The notes: generated from the letters alone by a model not told the origin. 64,000 nucleotides of DNA from Methylobacterium bullatum (GCF_014845095.1 NZ_NKUG01000036.1:1-64000), one strand, 5' to 3'; positions 35,661 through 49,493 are shown, counted from the first letter of the stretch. Numbers and translations are program-made.

Positions 35661-35890
35661 TAGAGATCGACCGGCTCCGGAAGTCGGTCCTCGATCTCGG
35701 GCCACGCGTCGTCCAGAGGCATGAGGCGCGAAAGGGTCGACAGGAGGGAAAGCTGTCCGACGGCTTCGAGCGTCAGACGGCCGGCCTCCAAGCGAAGGAT
35801 CGCCTCGTCGCCGGGCAGAGCGAACTCATCCGGGAGCCGGATGGTCTGCTCGTGCCCCTCGCGATGAAGCTTGATCCTCCGTTCGATCAT
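35660..35890 (-). CDS. vapB: VapB-type antitoxin
   Basis: The protein has 76 residues. The N-terminal half (RRIKLHREGHEQTIRLPDEFALPGDE) fits an AbrB/SpoVT-type DNA-binding domain, and the acidic, proline-rich C-terminal half (PLDDAWPEIEDRLPEPVDL) fits a flexible toxin-binding tail. The ATG at 35890 has a strong Shine-Dalgarno (GGAGAAGGG) upstream. It is immediately followed by vapC, with a one-base overlap. It lies 95 bases past the gltB stop and probably represses its own promoter. Confidence 0.85.
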   Translation of the reverse strand: MIERRIKLHREGHEQTIRLPDEFALPGDEAILRLEAGRLTLEAVGQLSLLSTLSRLMPLDDAWPEIEDRLPEPVDL

Positions 35891-35985
35891 GTATCCCTTC
35901 TCCTCAGACACGGTCCGACGCGGGACGAGCGTCCGCATCGATCCCCTCGACGACGTCGGATCGGAACCGATCCGACGTCACAGTG

Positions 35986-40692
<4,707 letters not shown>

Positions 40693-40698
40693 GTTCAT

Positions 40699-41342
40699 AA
40701 CCCCTCAGCCTCGTTCGTCCGTGCCCGCATGCGAGCATGTTTCATGCCCAAATGCCATCCGGCACTCAGGCTCCGTCCTCGACGCGGTCGGATTCGGGCA
40801 GGGTCTTCGGTGAGGAAGCGCCCGCTCTCCGCGGGCTCAGCGCCGGCTTGAATTCAAGCCGTGCGGGCCCGGATCGCCGCGATGGCGACCGGCTTGGAAT
40901 CTCGTTTTTTCGTGAGATTCGACACCCGCTCCAGACCTTCCACGTTCCTCGAAGGCACTTCGTCCCCGGCGATCGCTCGCCGTGGGGACGCCCCGCCAAA
41001 AATGGGACAGCCGTACTGTCCTAATTATGGAAGGTGACAGATTTTAAACGGTCCAGCAAGAGGCTCGCGCGCCCGATGGACAGGTTTGATGCGCCATGCG
41101 ACGCCGCGACCGGCCGAGGCGCAAGGCAGCCTATGAACAGCACTCGCCCCCTCGCCGAATGGCGGCGGATCGAGGCCGCCCGCGACTTGCCGCGCTTCAC
41201 CCGTATTCCCGCCCCATTCGGGCATTCTACAGGGCTTGCCAAGCACAAGCGGCATGCGGGGTGATGGACCGCACGGAGACCTCCTTAGACCTGCGCCAAC
41301 AGTGGGCTACGGAACGACGACACTTCATCGAGACGAGGCACC
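40699..41342. promoter_or_regulatory. Intergenic region upstream of gltB and the adjacent plus-strand gene
   Basis: The 644-base region separates divergent gltB and the hypothetical secreted-protein gene. It contains an inverted repeat GAATCTC/GAGATTC at 40897-40903 and 40914-40920 with T6 in the spacer. A short AT-rich stretch follows near 41020-41050. Small open frames at 41034-41264 have no recognisable features and were not called. Presumably the gltB promoter and one for the plus-strand gene lie here. Confidence 0.35.
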
Positions 41343-42260
41343 ATGGAATCGAGCCGCAGGGCGCCTGTGCGCTCCCATACGATCAGCCTGACCATGCTGG
41401 CGGGGTTCATCACCCTGTCGGCTCTCGGGACGGGCGCGGCCCAGGCACAGTACGGCTACGAGCCCGATCCGTTCCTTCCCCCCCGTGCCGTGGTCTGGCG
41501 CCTCAACGACCGGGGCTTCACCGAAGTGACGCGGCCGCGATTCGACGGCCGGGCCTATATCGTCGAAGCGACCGGCCCCTATGGAGACAGAGTCCGTTTG
41601 TTCGTGGACGCACGGGACGGCGCCGTTCTCGACCGCCAGCGGCTCGGTGTCCCGATGCAGCCGGCACCGGTTCCGGTCGCCCGTCCGGCGGCGCCCGGCT
41701 ATGGCTGGACCGAAGCGGACGAGCAGCCCCGTCGACCGATGCGCGAAGCGGAACGACTGGTTCCTCCCGGCAGGATCCCGAGCCAGGATGGCATCGGCCG
41801 GCAGCCACGTTACGACGTGGCGGCGCGCCCCGAGTCCACCAGCCGCGCCGAACCCTCCGACCGCAATCCGCTGGGCCTGAACCCGGATGCCCGGTCCGGC
41901 GACGTCAGACGCCCGGCGGAAGCAGCACCTGCCCGCAAAATCACCAGATTGGCCCCGCCGGCGAAACCGGCCGCGCCCCGGCTCGCGCCGGAAGCCCCCT
42001 CGCCGTCCCCCGCGGACGCAGCGTCCGACGCTCGGGCCAGCACGCCGCCGGTCGCCGCCATCGAGCAGCCGAAGGCCGAGCCAACGACGCCGGCAGCGAA
42101 TCAGCCCCGCCGCGACACGGCGCAGGCTCCGTCATCCGCCAAGTCTCAGACCTGGAGCGACCCGCCGTCTGACAGGAAGGCCGTTCGGGTCATCGGCGGC
42201 GCGACGGTGGTGCCGGGATCGACCGACAAGGATCAGCAAGGCGACCGTCCGGCCGAATAG
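41343..42260 (+). CDS. Hypothetical secreted Pro/Ala-rich protein
   Basis: The protein has 305 residues. A signal peptide (SLTMLAGFITLSALGTGAAQAQ) ends near residue 35. A short conserved-looking part, PRAVVWRLNDRGFTEVTRPRFDGRAYIVEATGPYGDRVRLFVDARDGAVLDRQRL in the sequence, resembles a PepSY-like fold with its end-on aspartate-rich strand. The remaining 190 residues are low complexity, rich in Pro, Ala, Arg and Ser, probably spanning the periplasm. No catalytic motif was found. A strong bidirectional terminator follows. Confidence 0.7.
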   Translation: MESSRRAPVRSHTISLTMLAGFITLSALGTGAAQAQYGYEPDPFLPPRAVVWRLNDRGFTEVTRPRFDGRAYIVEATGPYGDRVRLFVDARDGAVLDRQRLGVPMQPAPVPVARPAAPGYGWTEADEQPRRPMREAERLVPPGRIPSQDGIGRQPRYDVAARPESTSRAEPSDRNPLGLNPDARSGDVRRPAEAAPARKITRLAPPAKPAAPRLAPEAPSPSPADAASDARASTPPVAAIEQPKAEPTTPAANQPRRDTAQAPSSAKSQTWSDPPSDRKAVRVIGGATVVPGSTDKDQQGDRPAE

Positions 42261-42292
42261 CCGGCACCTCGATTTCCACCATGCCGACAAAA

Positions 42293-42324
42293 GGCGTCGA
42301 GCCATGAGGGCTCGGCGCCTTTTT
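42293..42324 (+). terminator. Bidirectional Rho-independent terminator
   Basis: GGCGTCGAGCC at 42293-42303 pairs with GGGCTCGGCGCC at 42308-42319 over about 11 bp with one mismatch, across a 4-base loop. T-tracts follow on the plus strand (TTTTTCTT) and A-rich bases precede, so it can also stop the convergent fds operon. Confidence 0.85.
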
Positions 42325-42345
42325 CTTCGAAACGCCTCCGGCCGT

Positions 42346-42639
42346 TCAGCCGGCGTCGCTGGCGCCGGCACCCTGGAGGTGCGGATCGTTGGTGGCCGCC
42401 CGAACGGGGCTGTCGTTCTGGTCCGGGGAGGTCGTGATCGCCTTCAACGCCAGCGGATCGAGGCCGCTTCCCTCCGTGGGGCCATGCGCTTCGAGGGCGC
42501 GGCGCATCTTCGGCGTCCAGAACGCGACGATGTGCTTGTGAATGCCGGCGACCGCCTCGTCATCGGGGTAAGATCGGAAGAAGCCCGCGATCTGGTTCGC
42601 CATGCGGACGAGCTTGTCGTTGGTGGTCAGGGCGCTCAT
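42346..42639 (-). CDS. fdsD: Formate dehydrogenase delta subunit
   Basis: The protein has 97 residues. It has the FdsD layout: DKLVRMANQIAGFF near the N-terminus and VAGIHKHIVAFWTPKMRRAL centrally, with a variable tail. FdsD is a small subunit needed for maturation or stability of the FdsABG complex in the cytoplasm. It is the last gene of the fds operon, 42 bases after fdhD, and ends at a bidirectional terminator. Confidence 0.92.
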   Translation of the reverse strand: MSALTTNDKLVRMANQIAGFFRSYPDDEAVAGIHKHIVAFWTPKMRRALEAHGPTEGSGLDPLALKAITTSPDQNDSPVRAATNDPHLQGAGASDAG

Positions 42640-42681
42640 GGGACTGGCTCTGGTCGACGGGTGAAGGGGGGCCGCGCGCCT

Positions 42682-43539
42682 CTAGCGCTCGGCTGCAAGG
42701 AGAAGGCGTTCGCGGCCGGTGAAGACCGTGAGGGTGTCAGACCGGGCGATGGCGCAGAGCGTCATGTCGTGCAGGCGCGCCCGGTCGATGGCCAGCGATG
42801 TCGGGGCCGAGATCGCCACGAGGATCGCGGCGCCGAAGGTCGCGGCCTTTTCGACCATTTCGAACGAGCAGCGGCTGGTGATGACGACGAACCCCTCGCG
42901 TGGGTCGGTCCGCTCCCGCATCAGCGCGCCGATCAGCTTGTCGAGGCCGTTATGGCGGCCGACATCCTCGCGCAGGGCAAGAAGGTTGCCGTCCCGATCC
43001 GCCCAGGCCGCGGCATGGACGGCGCGGGTCGTGTGGTTGAGAAGCTGCGCGTCGCCCATTCCAAGCAGGGCGCGCTGGATCGATTCGATCCCGACCGCCT
43101 GCACCGCATGAGCACGCGGCTCCGCCTTGGGCAGGGCCGCGAGATCGTCGATCCCGCAGACGCCGCAACCGGTGCGCCCGGAGATGGCGCGTTTCCGGGC
43201 AAGGTGCTCGCGCAACCGCCCCGGTGCGAGATCGACCACGAGGCGCAATCCCCCGTCTCCGTCCTCGACCCGGACCGACCTGATCTCGTCGACGGACTCG
43301 ACGATTCCCTCGGTGAGGCTGAACCCGTAGGCGAAATCCACCAGGTCGGACGGGGTCGTCATCATGACCGCGTAGGGCACGCTGCCATAGACGAGGTTGA
43401 CGGGCATCTCGACGGCAAGATCGCGATGCCCTTCGCGGGCCGTGGGGTCGTCGTAGGCCACGACCAGGGTCGGGACACGCCGGCTCGTCGGAGCCGGCGC
43501 GTCGCTCTCGTTCAGATCGTTCCGTTCACTCGGCAGCAT
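42682..43539 (-). CDS. fdhD: FdhD/FdsC, formate dehydrogenase sulfurtransferase accessory protein
   Basis: The protein has 285 residues. The cysteine motif GRTGCGVCGIDD identifies the family, with VYGSVPYAVMMTTPSDLVDFAYGFSLTEG and REDVGRHNGLDKLIGALM. FdhD moves sulfur from IscS to the bis-MGD cofactor, which is required for activity. The start at 43539 overlaps the fdsA stop by 14 bases. In the FDH operon of the fdsGBACD type this is the C position. Its presence inside the operon supports a complete, self-sufficient formate dehydrogenase unit. Confidence 0.93.
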   Translation of the reverse strand: MLPSERNDLNESDAPAPTSRRVPTLVVAYDDPTAREGHRDLAVEMPVNLVYGSVPYAVMMTTPSDLVDFAYGFSLTEGIVESVDEIRSVRVEDGDGGLRLVVDLAPGRLREHLARKRAISGRTGCGVCGIDDLAALPKAEPRAHAVQAVGIESIQRALLGMGDAQLLNHTTRAVHAAAWADRDGNLLALREDVGRHNGLDKLIGALMRERTDPREGFVVITSRCSFEMVEKAATFGAAILVAISAPTSLAIDRARLHDMTLCAIARSDTLTVFTGRERLLLAAER

Positions 43540-46387
43540 TCAATTGCGTCGCGATTCTCGTGAGCGAGAAGTCCTCCTCGAAGAACTTCGCCTGCCAATC
43601 CGACGGCCGGTTGGTCCGTCGCACCTGCACCGCCGTCACCTTATACTCGGGGCAGTTGGTGGCCCAGTCCGAGAAGTCGGTGGTGATGACGTTGGCGCCG
43701 GTCTTGGCGTGGTGGAACGTGGTGTAGACCACGCCCGGCTGCATGCGCTCGGAGACGATCGCCTTGAGGGCGATGTCGCCGGAACGGCTCTCCAAGGCCA
43801 CCAGATCGCCGTGGACGATGCCGCGCACCTCCGCGTCGAACGGGTGGATCTCCAGCACGTCCTCCTCGTGCCAGCGCGAGTTCTCCGTGCGGCGGGTCTG
43901 CGCGCCGACATTGTACTGCGACAGGATGCGGCCGGTGGTGAGGATGAGCGGGAAGCGCGGGCCGGTGCGCTCCTCGGTGGCCACGTATTCCGTGATCATG
44001 AACTTCCCGAGGCCGCGCACGAAGCGGTCCACGTGCATCATCGGCGTGCCGTTGGGGGCGGCGTCGTTGCACGGCCACTGGATCGAGCCGAGCTCGTCGA
44101 TCTTGGCGAAGCTCACGCCCTTGAAGCTCGGGGTGAGCGAGGCGATCTCGTCCATGATCTCGCTGGGATGCGAATAGTTCATCGGGTAGCCCAGCGCGTT
44201 GGAGAGCAGAATCGTGCCCTCCCAATCGCCGTAGCCGGCCAGCGGCGGCATCACCTTGCGCACGCGGCTGATACGCCGCTCGGCATTGGTGAAGGTGCCG
44301 TCCTTCTCGAGGAACGACGCGCCCGGCAGGAAGACGTGGGCGTATTTCGCCGTCTCGTTCAGGAAGATGTCCTGGACGACGATGCATTCCATCGCCATCA
44401 GGCCGGCGGTGACGTGGTGCGTGTCGGGGTCGGACTGGGCGATGTCCTCGCCCTGGATGTACATGCCCTTGAAGGCACCATCGACGGCTTCGTCGAGCAT
44501 GTTGGTGATGCGCAGGCCCGGATCCTTGTCGAGCTGGACGCCCCACAGGGATTCGAAGGTCTCGCGGGTGGCATCGTCCGACACGTGGCGGTAGCCCGGC
44601 AGCTCGTGCGGGAACGAGCCCATGTCACAGGAGCCCTGGACGTTGTTCTGGCCGCGCAGCGGATTCACACCGGCGCCCAGCATGCCGATATTGCCGGTGG
44701 CCATGGCGATGTTGGCCATGCCCATGACCATGGTCGAGCCCTGGCTGTGCTCGGTGACGCCCAGACCGTAATAGATGCCCGCGGCCCCGCCGGTGGCGTA
44801 GAGGCGGGCGGCACCCCGGATGTCCTCGGGGTTCACGCCGATCTTGTCGGCCTGGGCCTCGGGCGAGTGACGCTCCTCGGCGATGAAACGCGCCCAGGAT
44901 TCGAAGTCGCCGAGATCGCAGCGCTCGCGGACATAGGCCTCGTCGATGAGCCCTTCCGTGACGATGACGTGCGCCATCGCGTTGATGAAGGCGACGTTGG
45001 AGCCGGGCTTCAGCGGCAGGTGATAATCGGCCTCGATATGGGGCGACTTCACGAGGTCGATCCTGCGCGGATCGGCGACGATGAGCTTGGCCCCCTCACG
45101 CAGGCGCTTCTTCATGCGCGAGCCGAAGACCGGGTGACCGTCCGTCGGGTTGGCGCCGATGACGAGGATCACGTCGGAATGCGCCACCGAGGCGAAATCC
45201 TGCGTGCCGGCCGAGGTGCCGAGCGTCGACATCAGGCCGTAGCCCGTGGGCGAATGGCAGACGCGGGCGCAGGTATCGACGTTGTTGTTGCCGAAGGCGG
45301 CGCGCACGAGCTTCTGGACGAGGTAGGCTTCCTCGTTGGTGCAGCGCGACGAGGTGATGCCGCCCACCGAATCCTTGCCGTACTTGGCCTGGATGCGCTT
45401 GAACTCCGACGCGGCACGGTCGATCGCGACCTCCCACGACACTTCCTGCCAGGGGTCCGTGATCTTGTCGCGGATCATCGGCTTGGTGATGCGGTCCTTG
45501 TGGGTGGCGTAGCCGTAGGCAAAGCGGCCCTTGACGCAGGAATGGCCCTCGTTGGCCTTGCCGTCCTTGTAGGGGACCATGCGGACGATGCGGGTGCCCT
45601 GCATCTCGGCCTTGAACGAGCAGCCGACGCCACAATAGGCGCAGGTGGTGACCTCGGAATGGTCCGGCTGGCCATGCTCGATGATCGACTTCTCCTGCAG
45701 CGTCGCCGTCGGACAGGCCTGGACGCAGGCGCCGCAGGACACGCATTCGGAGTTGAAGAAGTCGGTGGGGCCGGCAGCCACGCGGCTGTCGAAGCCACGG
45801 CCCGAAATCGTCAGCGCGAAGGTGCCCTGGGTCTCTTCACAAGCGCGGACGCAGCGATTGCAGACGATGCACTTCGACGGATCGTAGGTGAAATACGGGT
45901 TGGACGTGTCCTTGGCCAGGTACTGGTCCGAGGTCGGCTTGACGTGGTTGGCGCCGTCATAGCCGTAGCGCACGTCGCGCAGGCCGACCGCGCCGGCCAT
46001 GTCCTGCAACTCGCAATCGCCGTTAGCGGCACAGGTCAGGCAGTCGAGGGGGTGATCGGAGATGTAGAGCTCCATCACGCCCTTGCGGAGCTTGGCGAGC
46101 TTGTCCGTCTGGGTCGAGACCACCATGCCGTTCTCGGCCGGGGTGGTGCAGGAGGCGGGCGTGCCGCGCCGCCCCTCGATCTCCACGAGGCAGAGGCGGC
46201 AGGAGCCGAAGGCTTCCAGCGAATCGGTGGCGCAGAGCTTGGGGATCTGCGTGCCGGCATGCATCGCCGCCGCCATCACCGAGGTACCGGCGGGAACGGT
46301 CACGCTCATGCCGTCGATGGTGAGGGTGACGGTCTGCTCGTTCACCCGGATCGGGGTGCCGTAATCGATCTCTTTGATGAGGGCCAT
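43526..46387 (-). CDS. fdsA: Formate dehydrogenase catalytic alpha subunit
   Basis: The protein has 953 residues. From the N-terminus come a 2Fe-2S ferredoxin domain (GSCRLCLVEIEG), a His-Cys3 cluster (HPLDCLTCAANGDC), two 4Fe-4S sites (CIVCNRCVRAC; CVSCGACVQAC), and the CAYCGVGCSF cluster that begins the molybdopterin domain. The metal-ligand cysteine is in CARVCHSPTGYG. It oxidises formate to CO2 at a bis-MGD Mo or W centre and passes electrons to FdsB/FdsG. An AAGGAGG Shine-Dalgarno lies 9 bases upstream of the ATG at 46387. The fdsB stop is 13 bases upstream. Mo versus W cannot be decided from sequence. Confidence 0.96.
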   Translation of the reverse strand: MALIKEIDYGTPIRVNEQTVTLTIDGMSVTVPAGTSVMAAAMHAGTQIPKLCATDSLEAFGSCRLCLVEIEGRRGTPASCTTPAENGMVVSTQTDKLAKLRKGVMELYISDHPLDCLTCAANGDCELQDMAGAVGLRDVRYGYDGANHVKPTSDQYLAKDTSNPYFTYDPSKCIVCNRCVRACEETQGTFALTISGRGFDSRVAAGPTDFFNSECVSCGACVQACPTATLQEKSIIEHGQPDHSEVTTCAYCGVGCSFKAEMQGTRIVRMVPYKDGKANEGHSCVKGRFAYGYATHKDRITKPMIRDKITDPWQEVSWEVAIDRAASEFKRIQAKYGKDSVGGITSSRCTNEEAYLVQKLVRAAFGNNNVDTCARVCHSPTGYGLMSTLGTSAGTQDFASVAHSDVILVIGANPTDGHPVFGSRMKKRLREGAKLIVADPRRIDLVKSPHIEADYHLPLKPGSNVAFINAMAHVIVTEGLIDEAYVRERCDLGDFESWARFIAEERHSPEAQADKIGVNPEDIRGAARLYATGGAAGIYYGLGVTEHSQGSTMVMGMANIAMATGNIGMLGAGVNPLRGQNNVQGSCDMGSFPHELPGYRHVSDDATRETFESLWGVQLDKDPGLRITNMLDEAVDGAFKGMYIQGEDIAQSDPDTHHVTAGLMAMECIVVQDIFLNETAKYAHVFLPGASFLEKDGTFTNAERRISRVRKVMPPLAGYGDWEGTILLSNALGYPMNYSHPSEIMDEIASLTPSFKGVSFAKIDELGSIQWPCNDAAPNGTPMMHVDRFVRGLGKFMITEYVATEERTGPRFPLILTTGRILSQYNVGAQTRRTENSRWHEEDVLEIHPFDAEVRGIVHGDLVALESRSGDIALKAIVSERMQPGVVYTTFHHAKTGANVITTDFSDWATNCPEYKVTAVQVRRTNRPSDWQAKFFEEDFSLTRIATQLNAAE

Positions 46388-46400
46388 GGGTCGCGCCTCC

Positions 46401-47960
46401 TTATTCAGCGGCCACGGACATCGGTCCGCGCTGCTGGAAATCCTCGGGGAAATGGGTGATCGCGCTCATGACGGGCATCGGTGTGAGGCCTCCCATGGCG
46501 CAGAGCGACCCATCGGTCATGACGTCGCAAAGGTCGGCCACGACGGCGAGATTCTCGGTGGGACGGATGCCGGCGATGACCTTGTCCATGGTCTCGACGC
46601 CGCGCGTCGCGCCGATGCGGCAGGGGGTGCACTTGCCGCAGGATTCCACCGCGCAGAACTCGAAGGCGAAGCGAGCCTGCTTGGCCATGTCCACGGTGTC
46701 GTCGAACACGACGATGCCGCCATGGCCGACGAGGCCCTTCTTGGCCGCCATCGCCTCGTAATCGAGAGGCGTGTCGAGGAGATGGTCGGGGAAGTAGGCC
46801 CCGAGGGGGCCACCGACCTGCACGGCGCGGACCGGACGGCCGCTCTGCGTGCCGCCGCCGAAATCCTCGATGATCTCGCGCAGGGTGATGCCGAAGGCAA
46901 ACTCGATGAGGCCGCCATGCTTGATGTTGCCGGCGAGTTGGATCGCCAGCGTGCCGAGCGAACGACCCATGCCGTAATCGGCATAGGCCTTGGCGCCGTG
47001 CTCCAGGATGTAGGGCACGGCCGTGAAGGTCATGACGTTGTTGACGAGGGTCGGCTGACCGAGGAAGCCCTTAAGTGCCGGGATCGGCGGCTTGGCGCGG
47101 ACGATGCCGCGACGGCCTTCCAGGCTTTCCAGCAGCGAGGTCTCCTCGCCGCAGATATAGGCGCCGGCGCCCAAGCGCACTTCGAGATGGAAGGCCTTGC
47201 CCGAGCCCGCCACGTTCTCGCCGAGATAGCCGGCGGCCCGGGCATTGACGATCGCTTCCTTGAGCGTCGCGAAGGCCTGGGGATATTCGGACCGCAGATA
47301 GATGTAGCCGCGCGTGGCACCCGTCGCGATGCCCGCGATGGTCATGCCCTCGATGAGGTTGAAGGGGTCACCCTCCATCATCATCCGGTCTGCGAAGGTG
47401 CCGGAATCGCCCTCGTCGGCATTGCAGACGACGTATTTCTGCTCGGACTGGGCGAGCATAACCGTGTTCCACTTGATGCCGGCGGGGAAGCCGGCGCCAC
47501 CGCGTCCGCGCAGACCGGAATCGCGCACCTGCGCCACGATGCCGGCGGCATCGAGCTTCAGCGCGGCATCCAGCCCGTTATAGCCGCTATGCGCCCGGTA
47601 ATCCTCCACCGAGACGGGATCGATCACACCGCAGCGATGGAAGGTCAGGCGCTGCTGACGGGCGAGATAGGTCATCTCCTCGGGCTTGCCGAGGCGAAGG
47701 GCATGCTCGCCGCCGTTCACCAGACCGGCATCGAGAAGGCCGTCGACATCGCCGGGAGTGACGGGACCGTAGGCGATGCGGCCCTCCGGGGTCGCGACCT
47801 CGACCATGGGCTCGAGCCACAGCATCCCGCGCGAGCCCGTGCGGACGATGGTGACGTCGAGGCCGCGGCGCTCGGCGCCGGCGAAGATCGCGCGGGCGAC
47901 ACGGTTGGCGCCGAGACCGAGGGCGACGGCGTCGCGCGGGACATAGATGGTGATGCTCAC
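46401..47960 (-). CDS. fdsB: Formate dehydrogenase beta subunit (NADH-binding, NuoF-like)
   Basis: The protein has 519 residues. An N-terminal thioredoxin-like region is followed by the NuoF-type part: GLRGRGGAGFPAGIKW for NADH, VVCNADEGDSGTFADR for FMN, GAYICGEETSLLESLEG, and the 4Fe-4S cysteines in AVESCGKCTPCRIGATRG. It transfers electrons from FMN to NAD+. The start is a GTG at 47960 overlapping the fdsG stop as GTGA. Confidence 0.95.
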   Translation of the reverse strand: MSITIYVPRDAVALGLGANRVARAIFAGAERRGLDVTIVRTGSRGMLWLEPMVEVATPEGRIAYGPVTPGDVDGLLDAGLVNGGEHALRLGKPEEMTYLARQQRLTFHRCGVIDPVSVEDYRAHSGYNGLDAALKLDAAGIVAQVRDSGLRGRGGAGFPAGIKWNTVMLAQSEQKYVVCNADEGDSGTFADRMMMEGDPFNLIEGMTIAGIATGATRGYIYLRSEYPQAFATLKEAIVNARAAGYLGENVAGSGKAFHLEVRLGAGAYICGEETSLLESLEGRRGIVRAKPPIPALKGFLGQPTLVNNVMTFTAVPYILEHGAKAYADYGMGRSLGTLAIQLAGNIKHGGLIEFAFGITLREIIEDFGGGTQSGRPVRAVQVGGPLGAYFPDHLLDTPLDYEAMAAKKGLVGHGGIVVFDDTVDMAKQARFAFEFCAVESCGKCTPCRIGATRGVETMDKVIAGIRPTENLAVVADLCDVMTDGSLCAMGGLTPMPVMSAITHFPEDFQQRGPMSVAAE

Positions 47961-48430
47961 GACTTCATCTCCGTGAGGGCCGATTCCAGGGAATCTGCGG
48001 TGAGGCGCGCGAGCGGCTCATCGTCGACCAGGGCGCCCGGACCGTTGGCGCAGAGGCCGAGACAATAGACGGGCTCCACGGTGATCTGACCGTCAGGCGT
48101 CGTCCCGTGCCAATCGATCCCGAGGCGGGCGAGAATGTCGGCATGCAACGCGTCCGAGCCCATGGCCTGGCAGGCCTCGGCCCGGCACAGCTTCACCTGA
48201 TGCTTGCCCGAGGGAGCGCGACGGAAGTCGTGGTAGAACGTGATGCAGCCGTGAACCTCGGCCCGGGACAGGTTCAGCGCATCCGCGATCAGCGGTACCG
48301 CGCCCTCGTCCACGTAACCGAAGGTCTCCTGCAAGGCGTGGAGGATGGGGAGCGTGGCGCCTTCGAGATGCGTATGGTCGGCGATGATGCCGGCCGCACG
48401 CTGCGCGCTCCAGGGCTCGTGCTGCAGCAT
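47957..48430 (-). CDS. fdsG: Formate dehydrogenase gamma subunit (2Fe-2S, NuoE-like)
   Basis: The protein has 157 residues. It is a NuoE-like thioredoxin-fold 2Fe-2S protein with CRAEACQAMG and EPVYCLGLCANGP as the cluster cysteines. It works with FdsB in electron transfer to NAD. It is the first gene of the fds operon; the LysR gene is 154 bases upstream on the same strand. Confidence 0.95.
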   Translation of the reverse strand: MLQHEPWSAQRAAGIIADHTHLEGATLPILHALQETFGYVDEGAVPLIADALNLSRAEVHGCITFYHDFRRAPSGKHQVKLCRAEACQAMGSDALHADILARLGIDWHGTTPDGQITVEPVYCLGLCANGPGALVDDEPLARLTADSLESALTEMKS

Positions 48431-48475
48431 TGTTCCTACCTAGTGAACTTGTTGTCGTTCCAAGGTGGTATATCT

Positions 48476-48539
48476 CCGAACGTGAATCAATCGCGCGGTT
48501 CGGTCGGTCGACAATGCTTTTTTGTTATAATTCTATTGT
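48476..48539 (-). promoter_or_regulatory. Probable LysR-regulated promoter region of the fds operon
   Basis: The region holds CCGAAC/GTTCGG as an inverted repeat at 48476-48481 and 48498-48503, and a second pair ACAAT/ATTGT at 48511-48515 and 48535-48539 in an AT-rich tract. On the minus strand a TATACC (near 48470) could be the -10. The second repeat would be centred about 60 bases upstream of the start site, the usual place for a LysR-type recognition site. These are inferences by inspection. Confidence 0.45.
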
Positions 48540-48584
48540 GCGCTGCGAAAGGGCAGTGTGACGAGTGAGTTGCGGGGCAGCCCG

Positions 48585-49493
48585 TCAGAGCGAGGCGATG
48601 TCGTCGGCGACGGTGGGAGCGATCGCCTGGGCCTCGACGATGAGCGCGGCGCAGAGGGGCGTCATCGGGTCCCGTTCCGGCACCACCAGCCCGATCATGT
48701 GGCTCACGTCGGGCTCACCGATCGGAACGGAGCGGACGCGCTCACTCAGGCGGAAGCTGTCGGCGAGGACAGCGGGCATCACGCTCGCCCATTTCGCCGT
48801 GCGGACATGGGTGAGCAGCACGATCATCGAATTCGACTGGAGCAGCGGCGCGGCATCCCGCCCGGCATTGTGCAAGTGACCGTCGATGATGCGGCGGTTC
48901 TGCATGTCCGGCGTGAGCAGGCACAGGGGCAGACGACCGACCTCCTCCCAGCTGACCGAATCCCTCTTGCCGTAGACGCCGTCGATGGCCGTGAGCAGGC
49001 GGTAGCGCTCGCGGTAGAGTGGCACCGCGATGACTTTCCCGAGGGGCTCGTTCTCCAGATAGGTGATTCCGGCGTCGATCTCGTGGTCGGCGATCAGCCG
49101 GCCGATCTCGCCGGAGGTCGTCGAGTGGACGGAGAACCGCACGTCGGGATGGCGGGCACGGAAGGGCGTCGTCAACGAGGCGACGATGGGCGTCGCGGTG
49201 GGAACCGCCGCGAGCCGCAGGGTACCCGACAAACCTCGGCGCAAGCTGGCCACTTCTTCCCGCATGGCGCGCGCGTCGCCGACGATCCGGCGTGCCCAAT
49301 CGAGGACGCGCTCGCCTTCCGGGGTGAACCCCTGGAAGCGGGACCCGCGCTCCACCAGCAGGACGCCGAGTCGCTCTTCGAGCTGCTTCACCCCGGCCGA
49401 CAGGGTTTGCTGAGACACGTTGCAGAATTGCGCCGCCCGGCCGAAATGCCGCTCGCGGGCCAAGGCAAGGAGGAATTCGAGACGCTCGATCAC
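48585..49493 (-). CDS. LysR-family transcriptional regulator of the formate dehydrogenase operon
   Basis: The protein has 302 residues. The helix-turn-helix is HFGRAAQFCNVSQQTLSAGVKQLEERLGVLLVER, followed by the co-inducer domain with LRLAAVPTATPIVASLTTPF and SVHSTTSGEIGRLIADHEIDAGITYL. It starts with GTG at 49493 in the position where LysR proteins begin; the 29-residue extension was rejected. It is upstream of fdsG on the same strand, matching known LysR control of fds operons such as that of Cupriavidus. Formate or another one-carbon compound is the likely effector. Confidence 0.88.
   Translation of the reverse strand: MIERLEFLLALARERHFGRAAQFCNVSQQTLSAGVKQLEERLGVLLVERGSRFQGFTPEGERVLDWARRIVGDARAMREEVASLRRGLSGTLRLAAVPTATPIVASLTTPFRARHPDVRFSVHSTTSGEIGRLIADHEIDAGITYLENEPLGKVIAVPLYRERYRLLTAIDGVYGKRDSVSWEEVGRLPLCLLTPDMQNRRIIDGHLHNAGRDAAPLLQSNSMIVLLTHVRTAKWASVMPAVLADSFRLSERVRSVPIGEPDVSHMIGLVVPERDPMTPLCAALIVEAQAIAPTVADDIASL

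Noticed and set aside
41034-41264. Small plus-strand open frame in the gltB leader region
   Set aside because: It shows no ribosome binding site, domain or signal sequence. Overlapping small frames on the other strand are equally open.
43544-46459. 971-residue open frame antisense to fdsA
   Set aside because: It is a shadow of fdsA, with no recognisable domain.
48526-48531. Perfect TATAAT on the plus strand in the lysR-fdsG gap
   Set aside because: No good -35 lies 16-18 bases upstream, and transcription from it would run antisense to lysR. The AT-rich tract more likely belongs to the fds control region.
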